From assembly GCF_042678385.1 (NCBI RefSeq), contig NZ_JBHUDY010000001.1, positions 620,001-684,000 on the forward strand: a stretch of DNA of 64,000 nt, read 5' to 3'. Positions 36,381 to 45,036 of the stretch are shown piece by piece (the first letter of the stretch is position 1; each line of letters begins with the position of its first letter). The translations under genes were made by a program, and so were the position numbers. Origin of the DNA: Sphingomonas_B tabacisoli. Lineage in GTDB: Bacteria; Pseudomonadota; Alphaproteobacteria; Sphingomonadales; Sphingomonadaceae. The notes under the pieces were generated by a model. The model searched no databases. It saw only the letters and a program-made list of their open reading frames with translations, and was not told the DNA's origin.

Positions 36381-36401
36381 TTAGTTGACGAAAGCAACTA
36401 A
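36381..36401. promoter_or_regulatory. Palindromic operator between the MFS and MarR-GNAT genes
   Basis: TTAGTTG (36381-36387) and CAACTAA (36395-36401) form a perfect 7-bp inverted repeat with a 7-nt spacer, immediately before the GTG at 36402. Size and position match MarR operators. TTGACG at 36385 could be a -35 box for either direction. Confidence 0.6.
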
Positions 36402-37331
36402 GTGGCGCAAGCCGTCGAAATGGAAGATGCAATCGAGGCAATCCGGCGGTTCAACCGGTTCTACACGCGACTGGCGGGCGCTCTCGACGCGCGCTTTCTG
36501 GACACGGACCTGTCGCTGGTGGAGGCGCGTGTGCTGTATGAAATCGCGACGCGCGAAGCGCCGGTGGCGCGGGAAATCCAGGCGGAGCTGGGCGTCGACG
36601 CGGGCTATCTGAGCCGCATCGTCGGCAAGATGCAGAAGCGCGGCTGGATCAGCCGCGGGCGGGGCGGCGACGATGCGCGGCTGCGTCCGATCGCGCTGAC
36701 TTCGGAGGGGCGAGCCGCTTTCGCGGCGCTCGACGACCGCCAGCGCGCACGGGTGGAGGACAGCATCGCCGGGCTTGGCGGCCCCGACCAATCCACGCTC
36801 GTCGCGGCGCTGGACACAACGCGGGCGTTGTTGAGCGGCGGTCAAGCCGACGACTATGCCATCCGACCGTTCCGAACCGGCGACATGGGAATGGTGACCG
36901 CTCGGCAGGCGATCCTGTATGCCGAAGGCTGGGGCTGGAATGCGCCGATGGAAGCGCTGCTCGGCGAAGTCACGTCCGGCTTCCTCAAAAACTTCAAACC
37001 GGATCGCGAGCAATGCTGGATCGCCGAGCGCGCCGGCGTGATGGCTGGGTCGATCTCCCTGGTCGACGCGGGAGGGGACGTCGCCCAGCTCCGGCTTCTC
37101 TATGTCGAGCCGTGGGCGCGGGGGCTGGGGATCGGCGAGGCACTGGTCCGGCGCTGCGTCGATTTCGCGAGCGATGCAGGCTATCGCGAGATCATGTTGT
37201 GGACGCACAGCGTGCTGACGAGTGCGCGGCGAATCTACGATGCGGTCGGCTTCCGCATTACCGAAGTCTCGACGCACACGGAGTTCGGCAAGCCCGAGCA
37301 GGGCGAGATCTGGCGAATGCCGCTTCGTTGA
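36402..37331 (+). CDS. MarR-type HTH / GNAT acetyltransferase fusion protein
   Basis: A 309-residue fusion. Residues about 1-145 form a MarR-like winged helix (LSLVEARVLYEIATREAPVA, AGYLSRIVGKMQKRGWI), and residues about 153-305 a GNAT domain (acetyl-CoA loop ARGLGIGEALVRRCV). Such fusions are known in alphaproteobacteria as bifunctional regulator/acetyltransferases. The start is a GTG directly after a palindromic operator without a ribosome site; an ATG 18 bp further is the alternative. Divergent from the MFS gene, which is the likely target. Acetyl acceptor unknown. Confidence 0.88.
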   Translation: MAQAVEMEDAIEAIRRFNRFYTRLAGALDARFLDTDLSLVEARVLYEIATREAPVAREIQAELGVDAGYLSRIVGKMQKRGWISRGRGGDDARLRPIALTSEGRAAFAALDDRQRARVEDSIAGLGGPDQSTLVAALDTTRALLSGGQADDYAIRPFRTGDMGMVTARQAILYAEGWGWNAPMEALLGEVTSGFLKNFKPDREQCWIAERAGVMAGSISLVDAGGDVAQLRLLYVEPWARGLGIGEALVRRCVDFASDAGYREIMLWTHSVLTSARRIYDAVGFRITEVSTHTEFGKPEQGEIWRMPLR

Positions 37332-37377
37332 CCTGCCGCCGCTCGACTCCGCGCGCAACGGTCGGCAAGGCGGCGCG

Positions 37378-38505
37378 ATGTCTCGCTTCCAGTTCACGAT
37401 CGCCGCGACTGACGGGCCTGCGCGCACCGGCATGATCCGGATGCTGCGCGGCGAAGTTCGCACGCCTGCCTTCATGCCGGTCGGCACCGCCGCCACCGTG
37501 AAGGCGATGAAGCCGGCCGATGTCCGCGGCACCGGCGCCGACATCATCCTGGGCAACACCTATCACCTGATGCTGCGGCCCGGCGCCGAGCGCGTGGCGC
37601 GGCTGGGCGGCCTGCACGCCTTCATGGGCTGGGAGCGGCCGATCCTGACCGACAGCGGCGGCTATCAGGTGATGAGCCTGTCGGAGCTCACCAAGCGCTC
37701 GGAGGAAGGCGTCGCGTTCAAGTCGCATCTCGATGGCGCGCGGCACATGATCTCGCCGGAGCGTTCAACGGAAATCCAGCGGCTGCTCGGATCGGACATC
37801 GTGATGGCGTTCGACGAGCTGGTGCCGACGACATCGACGCGCGACGTGCAGGCGGCGGCGATGGAGCGGTCGATGCGCTGGGCGCGTCGGTCGCGCGACG
37901 CGTTCCTGGGCGGCGGGGATCATGCCGAGCGCGCGGCGCAGTTCGGCATCCAGCAGGGCGCGCTGGATCGCGACTTGCGGCAGGTCTCGGCCGAGCGCCT
38001 GATCGAGATCGGCTTCGACGGTTATGCCGTGGGCGGCCTCGCGGTTGGCGAGGGGCAGGAAGCGATGTTCGGCGTGCTCGACTATGCGCCCGGCCAGCTT
38101 CCGGTGGACAGGCCGCGTTACCTGATGGGTGTCGGCAAGCCCGACGACATTGTCGGCGCGGTCGAGCGCGGCATCGACATGTTCGATTGCGTGCTGCCGA
38201 CGCGCAGCGGCCGGACCGGTCAGGCCTTTACCGCCGATGGGCCGATCAACATCCGCAACGCGCGATTTGCCGAAGACCAGGGCCCACTCGATCCGGAATG
38301 CGGCTGCGCGGTCTGCGCAACCTGGAGCCGCGCCTATCTCCATCATCTCGTCCGCGCCGGCGAAATTCTCGGCGCGATGCTGATGACCGAGCATAATCTG
38401 AGCTTCTACCAGCAGCTCATGGACGGGCTGCGCACGGCGATCGCGGGCGGTCGGCTGGGTGCGTTCGGGGCGACGTTTCGGGAGCGATACAAAGGCGCTG
38501 CCTGA
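37378..38505 (+). CDS. tgt: tRNA-guanine transglycosylase
   Basis: Tgt swaps guanine 34 of tRNAs for Asp, Asn, His and Tyr with preQ1, the committing step of queuosine formation. The 375-residue protein has Asp92 in LTDSGGYQVMSLS, the nucleophile Asp in FDCVLPTRSGRTGQAFT, and the zinc site CGCAVCATWSRAYLHHL. It lies 46 bp after the MarR-GNAT gene. A queuosine-precursor transporter at the start of the window belongs to the same pathway. Its 3' end leads into the PilZ gene. Confidence 0.97.
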   Translation: MSRFQFTIAATDGPARTGMIRMLRGEVRTPAFMPVGTAATVKAMKPADVRGTGADIILGNTYHLMLRPGAERVARLGGLHAFMGWERPILTDSGGYQVMSLSELTKRSEEGVAFKSHLDGARHMISPERSTEIQRLLGSDIVMAFDELVPTTSTRDVQAAAMERSMRWARRSRDAFLGGGDHAERAAQFGIQQGALDRDLRQVSAERLIEIGFDGYAVGGLAVGEGQEAMFGVLDYAPGQLPVDRPRYLMGVGKPDDIVGAVERGIDMFDCVLPTRSGRTGQAFTADGPINIRNARFAEDQGPLDPECGCAVCATWSRAYLHHLVRAGEILGAMLMTEHNLSFYQQLMDGLRTAIAGGRLGAFGATFRERYKGAA

Positions 38506-38572
38506 CGCAACGCTTTTTCAAGCTTCCGCGGTTAAGGGAACGGCGATCGGGTCGAGAACGGCGAGAAGAACA

Positions 38573-39154
38573 TTGTCCGCAGCCGCAACGGAAGAACTTC
38601 GGGAGAGCTCCCGCACCAACACCATGCTCTCGGCCGCGATCGAATTCGGCGGCACGGTGCAGAATGTGTTTGTTCGGAATCTCTCGGTCGCGGGCGCGAT
38701 GGTCGAGGGCCGCGGCTTGCCGGAACAGGGCGAGCGCGTCGTGCTTCACCGTAGCGACTATCGCATCCCGGCAACGGTGATGTGGCGCGCCGAGGGGCGC
38801 TGCGGATTGTCCTTCACCCAACTGGTCTCGGTTCCGGACATGATCCGCCGCAAGGGCGCCCCCGCGCATCAGGGCCGAGTCGACGCGATCCAGCAGGCGC
38901 TTCGCCAGAACAAGGCAGTCCCCAGTTTCAACGAGACCGAAGCTCTGGTCGGCGCGGCCGCGGTCGGCAAGCGGCTGGCCGATGAAATCAGTTACGCGCT
39001 GCGGCTGACCGAGGCCGCGAACGAGGCGCTGGCCGACGATCCCGACGTGCTTGGTCGGCACGGCGTGGTGCTGCAGCAGATCGACGAGGTCGAGCAGCTC
39101 CTGCGCAAGATTGCCGACCGATTGGTCGCGGAGCGCGCGCAAGGCCGGTGCTGA
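38573..39154 (+). CDS. PilZ-domain protein (c-di-GMP receptor)
   Basis: A protein of about 193 residues. The PilZ domain contains both c-di-GMP motifs: RESSR (RxxxR) near residue 10 and NLSVAG (N/DxSxxG) near residue 38. A C-terminal helical region (about 105-190) follows, with SYALRLTEAANEALADD and VLQQIDEVEQLLRKIADRL. The frame is open from a GTG at 38459 that overlaps tgt; I place the start at the TTG at 38573, where the similarity begins, but this is uncertain. It probably binds c-di-GMP in the cytoplasm; the downstream partner is unknown. Confidence 0.82.
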   Translation: MSAAATEELRESSRTNTMLSAAIEFGGTVQNVFVRNLSVAGAMVEGRGLPEQGERVVLHRSDYRIPATVMWRAEGRCGLSFTQLVSVPDMIRRKGAPAHQGRVDAIQQALRQNKAVPSFNETEALVGAAAVGKRLADEISYALRLTEAANEALADDPDVLGRHGVVLQQIDEVEQLLRKIADRLVAERAQGRC

Positions 39155-39252
39155 CCTGCAGCCTCGTCGCTGCATCCGAAACTCTCGTCGCGAAGCAACT
39201 GCCTTCCCGATCGGCCGCGCTATCGGCAGCATCGACTTGATGGGAGACAGTC

Positions 39253-40158
39253 ATGCTTCAGCGCACAAGCTGGCCGCAAAAGACGCGGGAGCTGCACAAC
39301 CACCATATGGACTCGACGGTCTGGAACGATTTTCCTTTCCGGAGCGACGATATCGTCATCGCGACTTACGCCAAGTCGGGAACGACATGGATGCAGCAGA
39401 TCGTGTCGCAGTTGATCTTCGAAGGCGCCGAAGGGATTGACGTGGCGAGCCTGTCGCCCTGGCTCGACATGCGTGTGCTGCCACGCGCCGAAACGCTGGC
39501 GATGCTGGAGGCGCAGACGCATCGCCGCTTCATCAAGACGCACTTGCCGCTCGATGCGTTCGCCTTCGACCCCGACGCCAAATATCTCTACATCGCCCGC
39601 GACGGTCGGGACGTGGCGTGGAGCGCGCACAACCACTTCGCCAAAGTGAAGGACGAGTTCTACGACCTGCTGAACGACACGCCGGGCCGCGTCGGCCCGC
39701 CGATGCCGCGCTTGCCCGCCGATGTGCGCCAGTTCTTCATCGATTGGATGGAAGGCGATGGCGCGCCGCTCTGGTCGTTCTGGGAGAATGTGCGGACCTG
39801 GTGGCACGCGCGGCACTTGCCGAACGTCATGCTCGTCCACTTCGCCGACCTGAAAGCCGATCCGGAGCGGATGATCCGCGAGATCGCGGCCTTTCTAGAG
39901 ATCGAGGTGGCGGACGCGCTCTGGCCGCGCATCCTGGAGCATTGCAGCTTCGACTATATGAAGCGCCATGCCGCGCATGTCGTGCCGCTGGGCGGCCAAC
40001 CCTGGGAAGGCGGGGCGGGCACGTTCATTAACAAGGGGACGAACGGGCGCTGGCGCGATGTGCTCACCGCCGAAGATGTCAGCCGGTACGAGACGCTGGC
40101 GCTTGCGGAACTTGGTCCTCAGTGCGCCAACTGGCTCGCGAACGGCGGCCCGGCCTAG
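39253..40158 (+). CDS. Sulfotransferase domain protein
   Basis: A 301-residue PAPS-dependent sulfotransferase related to the cytosolic (SULT) type. The 5'-phosphosulfate loop is in YAKSGTTWMQQI (about residues 36-47). IARDGRDVAWSAHNHF carries the 3'-phosphate-binding Arg, and the C-terminal GxxGxWR-like element is in NKGTNGRWRDVL. It is cytoplasmic, with no signal peptide. The sulfate acceptor is unknown. The gene is preceded by GGGAGA and overlaps the helicase gene convergently by 4 nt. Confidence 0.9.
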   Translation: MLQRTSWPQKTRELHNHHMDSTVWNDFPFRSDDIVIATYAKSGTTWMQQIVSQLIFEGAEGIDVASLSPWLDMRVLPRAETLAMLEAQTHRRFIKTHLPLDAFAFDPDAKYLYIARDGRDVAWSAHNHFAKVKDEFYDLLNDTPGRVGPPMPRLPADVRQFFIDWMEGDGAPLWSFWENVRTWWHARHLPNVMLVHFADLKADPERMIREIAAFLEIEVADALWPRILEHCSFDYMKRHAAHVVPLGGQPWEGGAGTFINKGTNGRWRDVLTAEDVSRYETLALAELGPQCANWLANGGPA

Positions 40159-41468
40159 GCCAGCCCGACTTCCAGGAAGGCCGGGATCGGACCGTTCCAG
40201 CCTTCGTCCGGCGCTTCGGCGCGGACGGGGGAGGGGCGGCGCTCTTCGCGACGCGGGCGTTCCTCGCGCGCGGGGCGTTCCTGGCGCTCGGCACGCTCCT
40301 GCCGCTCGGGCCGTTTCCTCGGCTCGCGCACCGGTTTCGGGTCGGCCGCAGCTGTCGGCTTGCCGACGCGGACGATCGACTGGCCGGTCAGCTTCTCGAT
40401 ATTGGCGACGGCCTCGGCGTCTTCACTGGTGATCAGCGTGAACGCCTTGCCGGTCGCGCCGGCGCGGCCGGTGCGGCCGATGCGGTGGACATAGTCGTCG
40501 GGGTGCCAAGGCACGTCATAGTTGAAGACGTGGCTGACGCCCTTGATGTCGAGCCCGCGGGCGGCGACGTCGGAGGCGACGAGGATGTTGATTTCGCCGA
40601 GCTTGAACCGGTCGAGCTCGCGCAGGCGCTCCGGCTGCTCCATGTCGCCGTGGATCTGGCCGACCGCGAAGCCGTCGCGTTTCAGGCTGCTCGCCAGGTC
40701 GCGAACGGTCGTCTTGCGGTTGGCGAAAATGATCGCGGTGGCGACGTCGTCGACGCGGAGCAGGCCGCGCAACGTGTCGCGCTTGTCTCGCGAGGAGGTC
40801 TCGACCAGCCGCTGCTCGATCGAGGCATTGGCGGTGGCGGGGCGCGCGACTTCGACCGATTTCGGCTCGGTCAGGAATTTGTCGGCGAGCTTCTTGATCG
40901 GCGCCGGCATCGTCGCGGAGAACAGCAGGGTCTGCCGCTTTTTCGGCAGCTTGGTGCAGATTTCCTCGATGTCCGGGATGAACCCCATGTCGAGCATGCG
41001 ATCGGCTTCGTCGATGACGAGCAATTCGCAGCCGGTCAGCAGGATATTGCCGCGGCCGAACAGGTCCATTAGCCGGCCCGGCGTCGCGATCAGCACGTCG
41101 ACGCCTTTTTCGAGCGCCTTTTGCTGATCGCCCATTGAGACGCCGCCGATCAGCAGCGCCATCGAGAGCTTGTGGTATTTGCCGTATTTGTCGAAATTCT
41201 CGGCGACCTGAGCCGCCAGCTCGCGCGTCGGTTCCAAGATCAGCGAGCGCGGCATGCGCGCCCGGCTGCGGCCGTGGCCGAGGATGTCGATCATCGGCAG
41301 CACGAACGCGGCGGTCTTGCCGGTGCCGGTCTGAGCGATGCCAATCAGGTCGCGGCCCATCAGCACCGACGGGACTGCCTGGCGCTGAATCGGGGTCGGT
41401 TCCGTATAACCGGAATCGTTGACGGCTTTCAGAAGCTCGTCGGAAAGGCCGAGATCGGCAAAGCTCAT
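40155..41468 (-). CDS. DEAD-box RNA helicase, RhlE-like
   Basis: An ATP-dependent RNA helicase of 437 residues. Motifs in order: Q motif (EPTPIQRQAVP), I (AQTGTGKT), Ia (PTRELAAQ), II (VIDEADRMLD), III (SAT), IV-VI in the second RecA domain with RGLDIKGVSHVFNYD and HRIGRTGRAGATG. A basic, Arg/Glu/Pro-rich tail from about residue 375 (ERQERAERQERPAREERP) probably binds RNA. The ATG at 41468 follows AGGA; an upstream ATG at 41498 is less likely. RhlE-type helicases act in ribosome maturation and RNA decay with RNase E, which is also in this window. Confidence 0.92.
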   Translation of the reverse strand: MSFADLGLSDELLKAVNDSGYTEPTPIQRQAVPSVLMGRDLIGIAQTGTGKTAAFVLPMIDILGHGRSRARMPRSLILEPTRELAAQVAENFDKYGKYHKLSMALLIGGVSMGDQQKALEKGVDVLIATPGRLMDLFGRGNILLTGCELLVIDEADRMLDMGFIPDIEEICTKLPKKRQTLLFSATMPAPIKKLADKFLTEPKSVEVARPATANASIEQRLVETSSRDKRDTLRGLLRVDDVATAIIFANRKTTVRDLASSLKRDGFAVGQIHGDMEQPERLRELDRFKLGEINILVASDVAARGLDIKGVSHVFNYDVPWHPDDYVHRIGRTGRAGATGKAFTLITSEDAEAVANIEKLTGQSIVRVGKPTAAADPKPVREPRKRPERQERAERQERPAREERPRREERRPSPVRAEAPDEGWNGPIPAFLEVGLA

Positions 41469-41551
41469 CGAAATCCTGAAGAAAAGGGGCGGCGACAAGC
41501 CGCAACGCCCGCCGCGCGCGCTTGGGTTAACTGCCGTGCAAAGTCAAGAAA

Positions 41552-42001
41552 TCACTTCTTCCGAAGCGGCACCAAGGCACGAAAACGATCGATTTCGCAG
41601 GAACCGCCCGATCGAACGCGGATGGAGTCTCGGCCTTCGCAGACTTTCCCGTCCGAACCCTGGCGAATGTAGAAGCCGGAGTAATAATCGAGCGGCGGGC
41701 AGTCGCCGGCGAGCTTGGCGCGCACGCGCTTGCCGCCTCTCAGCAGCAGATCGACGCCGTAATTGGAGATTTGTGCGCCGGCCAGTTCATCGGCGGCCAC
41801 GCATTTGGGCCCGTCCTTTTCCTTGTACGGCACCGGGTCGGGCGGCAGCCGCACGCGGGAGGGCACGCGAATGATGAGCTGCTGGCGGATGGTGAGCTGG
41901 GCAAACAGAACCGTGCCGTCGCCGCTGCTCGCCAGCAGCAGCGCGACAATCGATCCGATCGTCACAGCAAGCACCCCATCGGCGGGCGATGACGCCCGCA
42001 T
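41552..42001 (-). CDS. Hypothetical secreted or membrane-anchored protein
   Basis: A 149-residue protein with an N-terminal hydrophobic segment (about 9-37, GVLAVTIGSIVALLLASSG) and a soluble part containing four Cys (KCVAADELAG, GDCPPLDYYSG, KVCEGRD and GSCEIDRFR), which could form two disulfides in the periplasm. The GFYIRQGSDGKVCEGRDSIR segment recurs in small sphingomonad secreted proteins as far as I recall, but I cannot name a family. It is about 57 bp from the divergent FAD enzyme. Confidence 0.62.
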   Translation of the reverse strand: MRASSPADGVLAVTIGSIVALLLASSGDGTVLFAQLTIRQQLIIRVPSRVRLPPDPVPYKEKDGPKCVAADELAGAQISNYGVDLLLRGGKRVRAKLAGDCPPLDYYSGFYIRQGSDGKVCEGRDSIRVRSGGSCEIDRFRALVPLRKK

Positions 42002-42057
42002 ATTGAACCGCCCATGAATTTCCCTTCGTGGGTAAGAGACTTATAAGCGCGGACGTG

Positions 42058-43485
42058 ATGCGGGAAGAGTTTCTGAACGCGCTGGCCGCAGCGCTCGGGC
42101 CGAAAGGACTGACGCGCGATCCGGAGGCGATGGCCCCGTGGCTAAGCGACTGGCGCGGCCGCTATCACGGCGCGGCGCTCGCGCTGGCGAGCCCGCCCGG
42201 TACGGCCGAAGTCGCGTCGGTCATACGCCTGTGCGCCGCGCATCGCGTGCCGATTGTCCCGCAGGGTGGCAACACCTCCATGGTCGGCGGTGCGACGCCG
42301 GATTCGAGCGGCAATGCGTTGATCCTGTCGCTTCGGCGCATGAACCGCGTACGGAACATCGATGCCGAGGCGGGGCTTGCGGTTGCGGAAGCCGGCGTGA
42401 TCCTGAGCGAGCTGCACGACGCGGCGCGCGAGCATGGCCTGCGCTTTCCGCTGTCGCTGGGCGCCAAGGGCTCGGCGACGATCGGCGGGCTGTGCGCGAC
42501 CAATGCTGGGGGCACTCAAGTGCTGCGTTTCGGCACGATGCGGTCACTGGTGGCGGGGCTGGAGGCTGTGCTGCCCGACGGGTCGGTGCTGGACAGCCTC
42601 GCGGCGCTCAAAAAGGACAATCGCGGGCCGGACCTCAAGCAATTGCTGATTGGCGCGGAAGGCACGCTCGGCATCATCACTGCGGCAACGCTCCAGCTTG
42701 TGCCTCTACCCGAAGAGGTGGTGACCGGCTGGGTTGGCCTCTCTTCGCCGCACGACGCGCTGAGCCTGCTGCGCCGACTGGAAGGCGAGGGCTTTGCAGT
42801 CGAGAGTTTCGAACTGGTGCCGGCCCATTCCCTCGGCCTGGTGCTGGCGCACGTTCCCGGCACGCGTGCGCCCCTGCAAACCGCGCCGCCCTGGCACGCG
42901 CTGATCGAGATCGCCGGGGGGCATGGCGTGCGAGAATCCGTCGAAGCGGTGCTGAGTTGGGCGCTGGATGCCGGCCTCATCTCCGACGGCGCAATCGCCG
43001 AAAGTGAGATGCACGCAGCGGCGTTCTGGCGCATTCGCGAATCCATCTCGGAAGCGGAGCGCGCCGAGGGGCCCGCGGTGCAGCACGACATCGCTGTGCC
43101 GGTGGCGGCGATGCCGGATTTCATGCTGTCGGCCGCGGCCGAAGTCGAGCGCGCTTTCCCGGGCGTCAGCGCGGGCGCTTTTGGGCACTTGGGCGACGGC
43201 AATGTCCATTTCCACGTCCGCGCCCCGGCTGGGGCGGCCCCGGATTGGGCGACAACGGCGGGTAAGCCGATCAGCGCCTTCGTTTACGACCGGATCGTTG
43301 CGGTGGGCGGTTCGATCTCTGCCGAGCACGGCATCGGCCAGATGAAGCTGGACGCCTTTGCCCGGCTGACCGATCCGGCGCGGCTTAAGGCGCTCGCGTC
43401 GCTTAAGGCCGCGTTCGATCCGCTCGGCATCATGAATCCCGGCAAGCTGGTGCCAAGTCTTGCCTCGGAAGCCGCCGCACCATAG
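42058..43485 (+). CDS. FAD-linked D-2-hydroxyacid dehydrogenase
   Basis: A 475-residue flavoenzyme of the GlcD/D2HGDH/DLD family. It has an N-terminal PCMH FAD-binding domain (PIVPQGGNTSMVGGATPDSS, ATIGGLCATNAGGTQVLRFG) and a C-terminal FAD-oxidase cap with HLGDGNVHFHVRAP and the metal-site SAEHGIGQMKLD. D-2-hydroxyglutarate or D-lactate are likely substrates. I use the ATG at 42058; a GTG ten codons earlier is possible. Neither start has a strong ribosome site. No GlcE/GlcF subunits follow, which fits a single-subunit enzyme. Confidence 0.9.
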   Translation: MREEFLNALAAALGPKGLTRDPEAMAPWLSDWRGRYHGAALALASPPGTAEVASVIRLCAAHRVPIVPQGGNTSMVGGATPDSSGNALILSLRRMNRVRNIDAEAGLAVAEAGVILSELHDAAREHGLRFPLSLGAKGSATIGGLCATNAGGTQVLRFGTMRSLVAGLEAVLPDGSVLDSLAALKKDNRGPDLKQLLIGAEGTLGIITAATLQLVPLPEEVVTGWVGLSSPHDALSLLRRLEGEGFAVESFELVPAHSLGLVLAHVPGTRAPLQTAPPWHALIEIAGGHGVRESVEAVLSWALDAGLISDGAIAESEMHAAAFWRIRESISEAERAEGPAVQHDIAVPVAAMPDFMLSAAAEVERAFPGVSAGAFGHLGDGNVHFHVRAPAGAAPDWATTAGKPISAFVYDRIVAVGGSISAEHGIGQMKLDAFARLTDPARLKALASLKAAFDPLGIMNPGKLVPSLASEAAAP

Positions 43486-43534
43486 AGCCGCGAGCCAACG
43501 GGCGGACGCCCAAGGCATTTTTTCGGAGTTTTTC

Positions 43535-44308
43535 ATGGCGAGCGTGCCCCAGGCCACCGGCCTTCCCATTCTTTACAACGACCTTGTTCCGCTCTCGTCG
43601 GAACAGCACGCCACCTGGGGCACCAAGGCGCTGAGCGGCGCGACGTTCCTGAAGAACGTGCACGCCGTGCCGGTCATCGTCGACGAGTTCGTGCAGGTGC
43701 AGCGCACTTTCCCGATCATCTTCGCCGATGCCGAGAACCCGGTACCGCTGGCGCTGATGGGCCTGAACGAAGGCGTGAACGTGTTCCTGGACGAGGAAGG
43801 CAAGTTCACCCAGCCGGTCTATGTGCCGGCCTATATCCGCCGCTATCCGTTCATGCTTGCCCAGCTCGGGCCGAACCAGGAAGAGCTGTCGCTCTGCTTC
43901 GACCCCACCTCGGGCGCGGTCGGGCCGGACGGCGATGCGGTCAAGCTTTTCGAGAACGGCCAGCCGACGCAGGGCACGCGCGACATCCTGAACTTTTGCG
44001 AATCGTTCGAGCAGGGCGCCCAGCGCACCGGCGGGTTCGTCAAGGAACTGCAGGATCTCGACCTGCTGATGGACGGCGAAGTCTCGATCCAGGCGGAAGG
44101 CGCTGCGCAGCCGCACATCTATCGCGGCTTCAAGATGGTCAATGAAGAGAAGCTTCGGGACCTGCGCGGCGATCAATTGCGCAAGATGACGCAGAACGGC
44201 ATGCTGACGCTGATCATGGCGCACCTCTTCTCGCTCGATCTGATGCGCGATGTCTACGGCCGCCAGGCTGCCCAGGGCAAAGTGCCGCCGGTGGGCGTCG
44301 CCGCCTGA
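43535..44308 (+). CDS. SapC family protein
   Basis: A 257-residue protein of the SapC family (named from an S-layer-associated gene), beginning after MASVPQATGLPILYNDLVPLS and with FPIIFADAENPVPLALMGL and YIRRYPFMLAQLG. There is no signal peptide. In many proteobacteria SapC genes sit near TonB-dependent receptors or tryptophan halogenases; here the neighbour is a cytochrome b561 gene that overlaps its stop by 1 nt (TGATG). GGAG lies six bases before the ATG. Biochemical role unknown. Confidence 0.88.
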   Translation: MASVPQATGLPILYNDLVPLSSEQHATWGTKALSGATFLKNVHAVPVIVDEFVQVQRTFPIIFADAENPVPLALMGLNEGVNVFLDEEGKFTQPVYVPAYIRRYPFMLAQLGPNQEELSLCFDPTSGAVGPDGDAVKLFENGQPTQGTRDILNFCESFEQGAQRTGGFVKELQDLDLLMDGEVSIQAEGAAQPHIYRGFKMVNEEKLRDLRGDQLRKMTQNGMLTLIMAHLFSLDLMRDVYGRQAAQGKVPPVGVAA

Positions 44309-44901
44309 TGCAGCGGCCGCAGGAGCCCGGTGCGACCCGCTCCCGCTATTCCAGCGGGGCGATCCTGTTTCACTGGGTGATCGCGGCCCTGATCATCATC
44401 AATATCTCGCTCGCGCTGGTCACCGACGGCTGGCACGGGCCGGCGCGCGCGTTCGCCATCCAGACCCACAAGGCGACGGGCCTGACCATTCTGGTGCTGA
44501 GCATCTTGCGGCTGGTTTGGCGGCTGGTTCACCGGCCGCCGCCCTTTCCGTCCGGAATCAGGCGCGTGGAAGCGGTCGGTGCGCGAATCGTCCATTGGCT
44601 GTTCTATGTGCTGATGGTCGTGATGCCGCTGACCGGATGGGCGATGATCTCGGCCGCCGCTACGCGAAAGCCGTTCAGTTGGTACGGGCTGTTCGGGCTG
44701 CCTTATCTGCCCGTCCAGGGCAACAAGGCGCTGGGCGGCTCGATGCACGAAGCGCATGAGATTCTGGGCTATGTGATGATCGCGCTGATCGTGCTGCACG
44801 TCGCGGCGGCGCTGAAGCACCATTTCCTCGACAATACGCGACTGATCGCGCGAATGTGGCCGGCCGCCGCGCCAGCCCCTAGTTTTTCCGAAAAGGCTTG
44901 A
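44308..44901 (+). CDS. Cytochrome b561 family protein
   Basis: A 197-residue di-heme inner-membrane cytochrome with four helices (about 16-38, 51-68, 88-107, 148-170). Candidate heme ligands are His22 in AILFHWVIAAL, His54 in IQTHKATGLT, and His in GARIVHWLFYVL and ILGYVMIALIVLHVAAAL, in the expected two-pair arrangement. It could move electrons from quinol to a periplasmic acceptor. It is coupled to sapC. A likely small RNA lies immediately downstream. Confidence 0.88.
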   Translation: MQRPQEPGATRSRYSSGAILFHWVIAALIIINISLALVTDGWHGPARAFAIQTHKATGLTILVLSILRLVWRLVHRPPPFPSGIRRVEAVGARIVHWLFYVLMVVMPLTGWAMISAAATRKPFSWYGLFGLPYLPVQGNKALGGSMHEAHEILGYVMIALIVLHVAAALKHHFLDNTRLIARMWPAAAPAPSFSEKA

Positions 44902-44925
44902 AACCCTTTTCCCCTTCACTAATTT
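44898..44925 (+). promoter_or_regulatory. Promoter for the 44.93-45.04 kb RNA
   Basis: TTGAAA (44898-44903), a 16-bp spacer and TAATTT (44920-44925) resemble a housekeeping promoter. The -35 box overlaps the end of the cytochrome gene. It would start RNA at about 44931. Confidence 0.5.
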
Positions 44926-44930
44926 AGCAT

Positions 44931-45036
44931 GTGACGCCCGGGAGTTCCCCCCCTTTCTCCCCGGTGTCATCACGCCTTCGGGCGTGTTCCTCCCTGAACC
45001 TTGGCCGCTCCGTGCATTGCACGGGGCGGTTTTTTC
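44931..45036 (+). ncRNA. Candidate small RNA with C-rich loops
   Basis: About 106 nt between convergent genes fold into four consecutive elements. The first is a 12-bp stem (44933-44944 with 44957-44968, one C-C mismatch and one G-T) with loop TTCCCCCCCTTT. The second is CACGCC-TTCG-GGCGTG (44971-44986). The third is a small GTTC-CTCCCT-GAAC hairpin (44986-44999). The last is a strong terminator. Two loops expose runs of C and CUCC, as in small RNAs that pair with ribosome binding sites. A promoter-like sequence precedes it. I cannot match it to a named family. Confidence 0.55.
45005..45035 (+). terminator. Rho-independent terminator
   Basis: CCGCTCCGTGC (45005-45015) pairs with GCACGGGGCGG (45019-45029) with one G-T pair, a 3-nt loop, and a run of six T (45030-45035). 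Confidence 0.9.
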
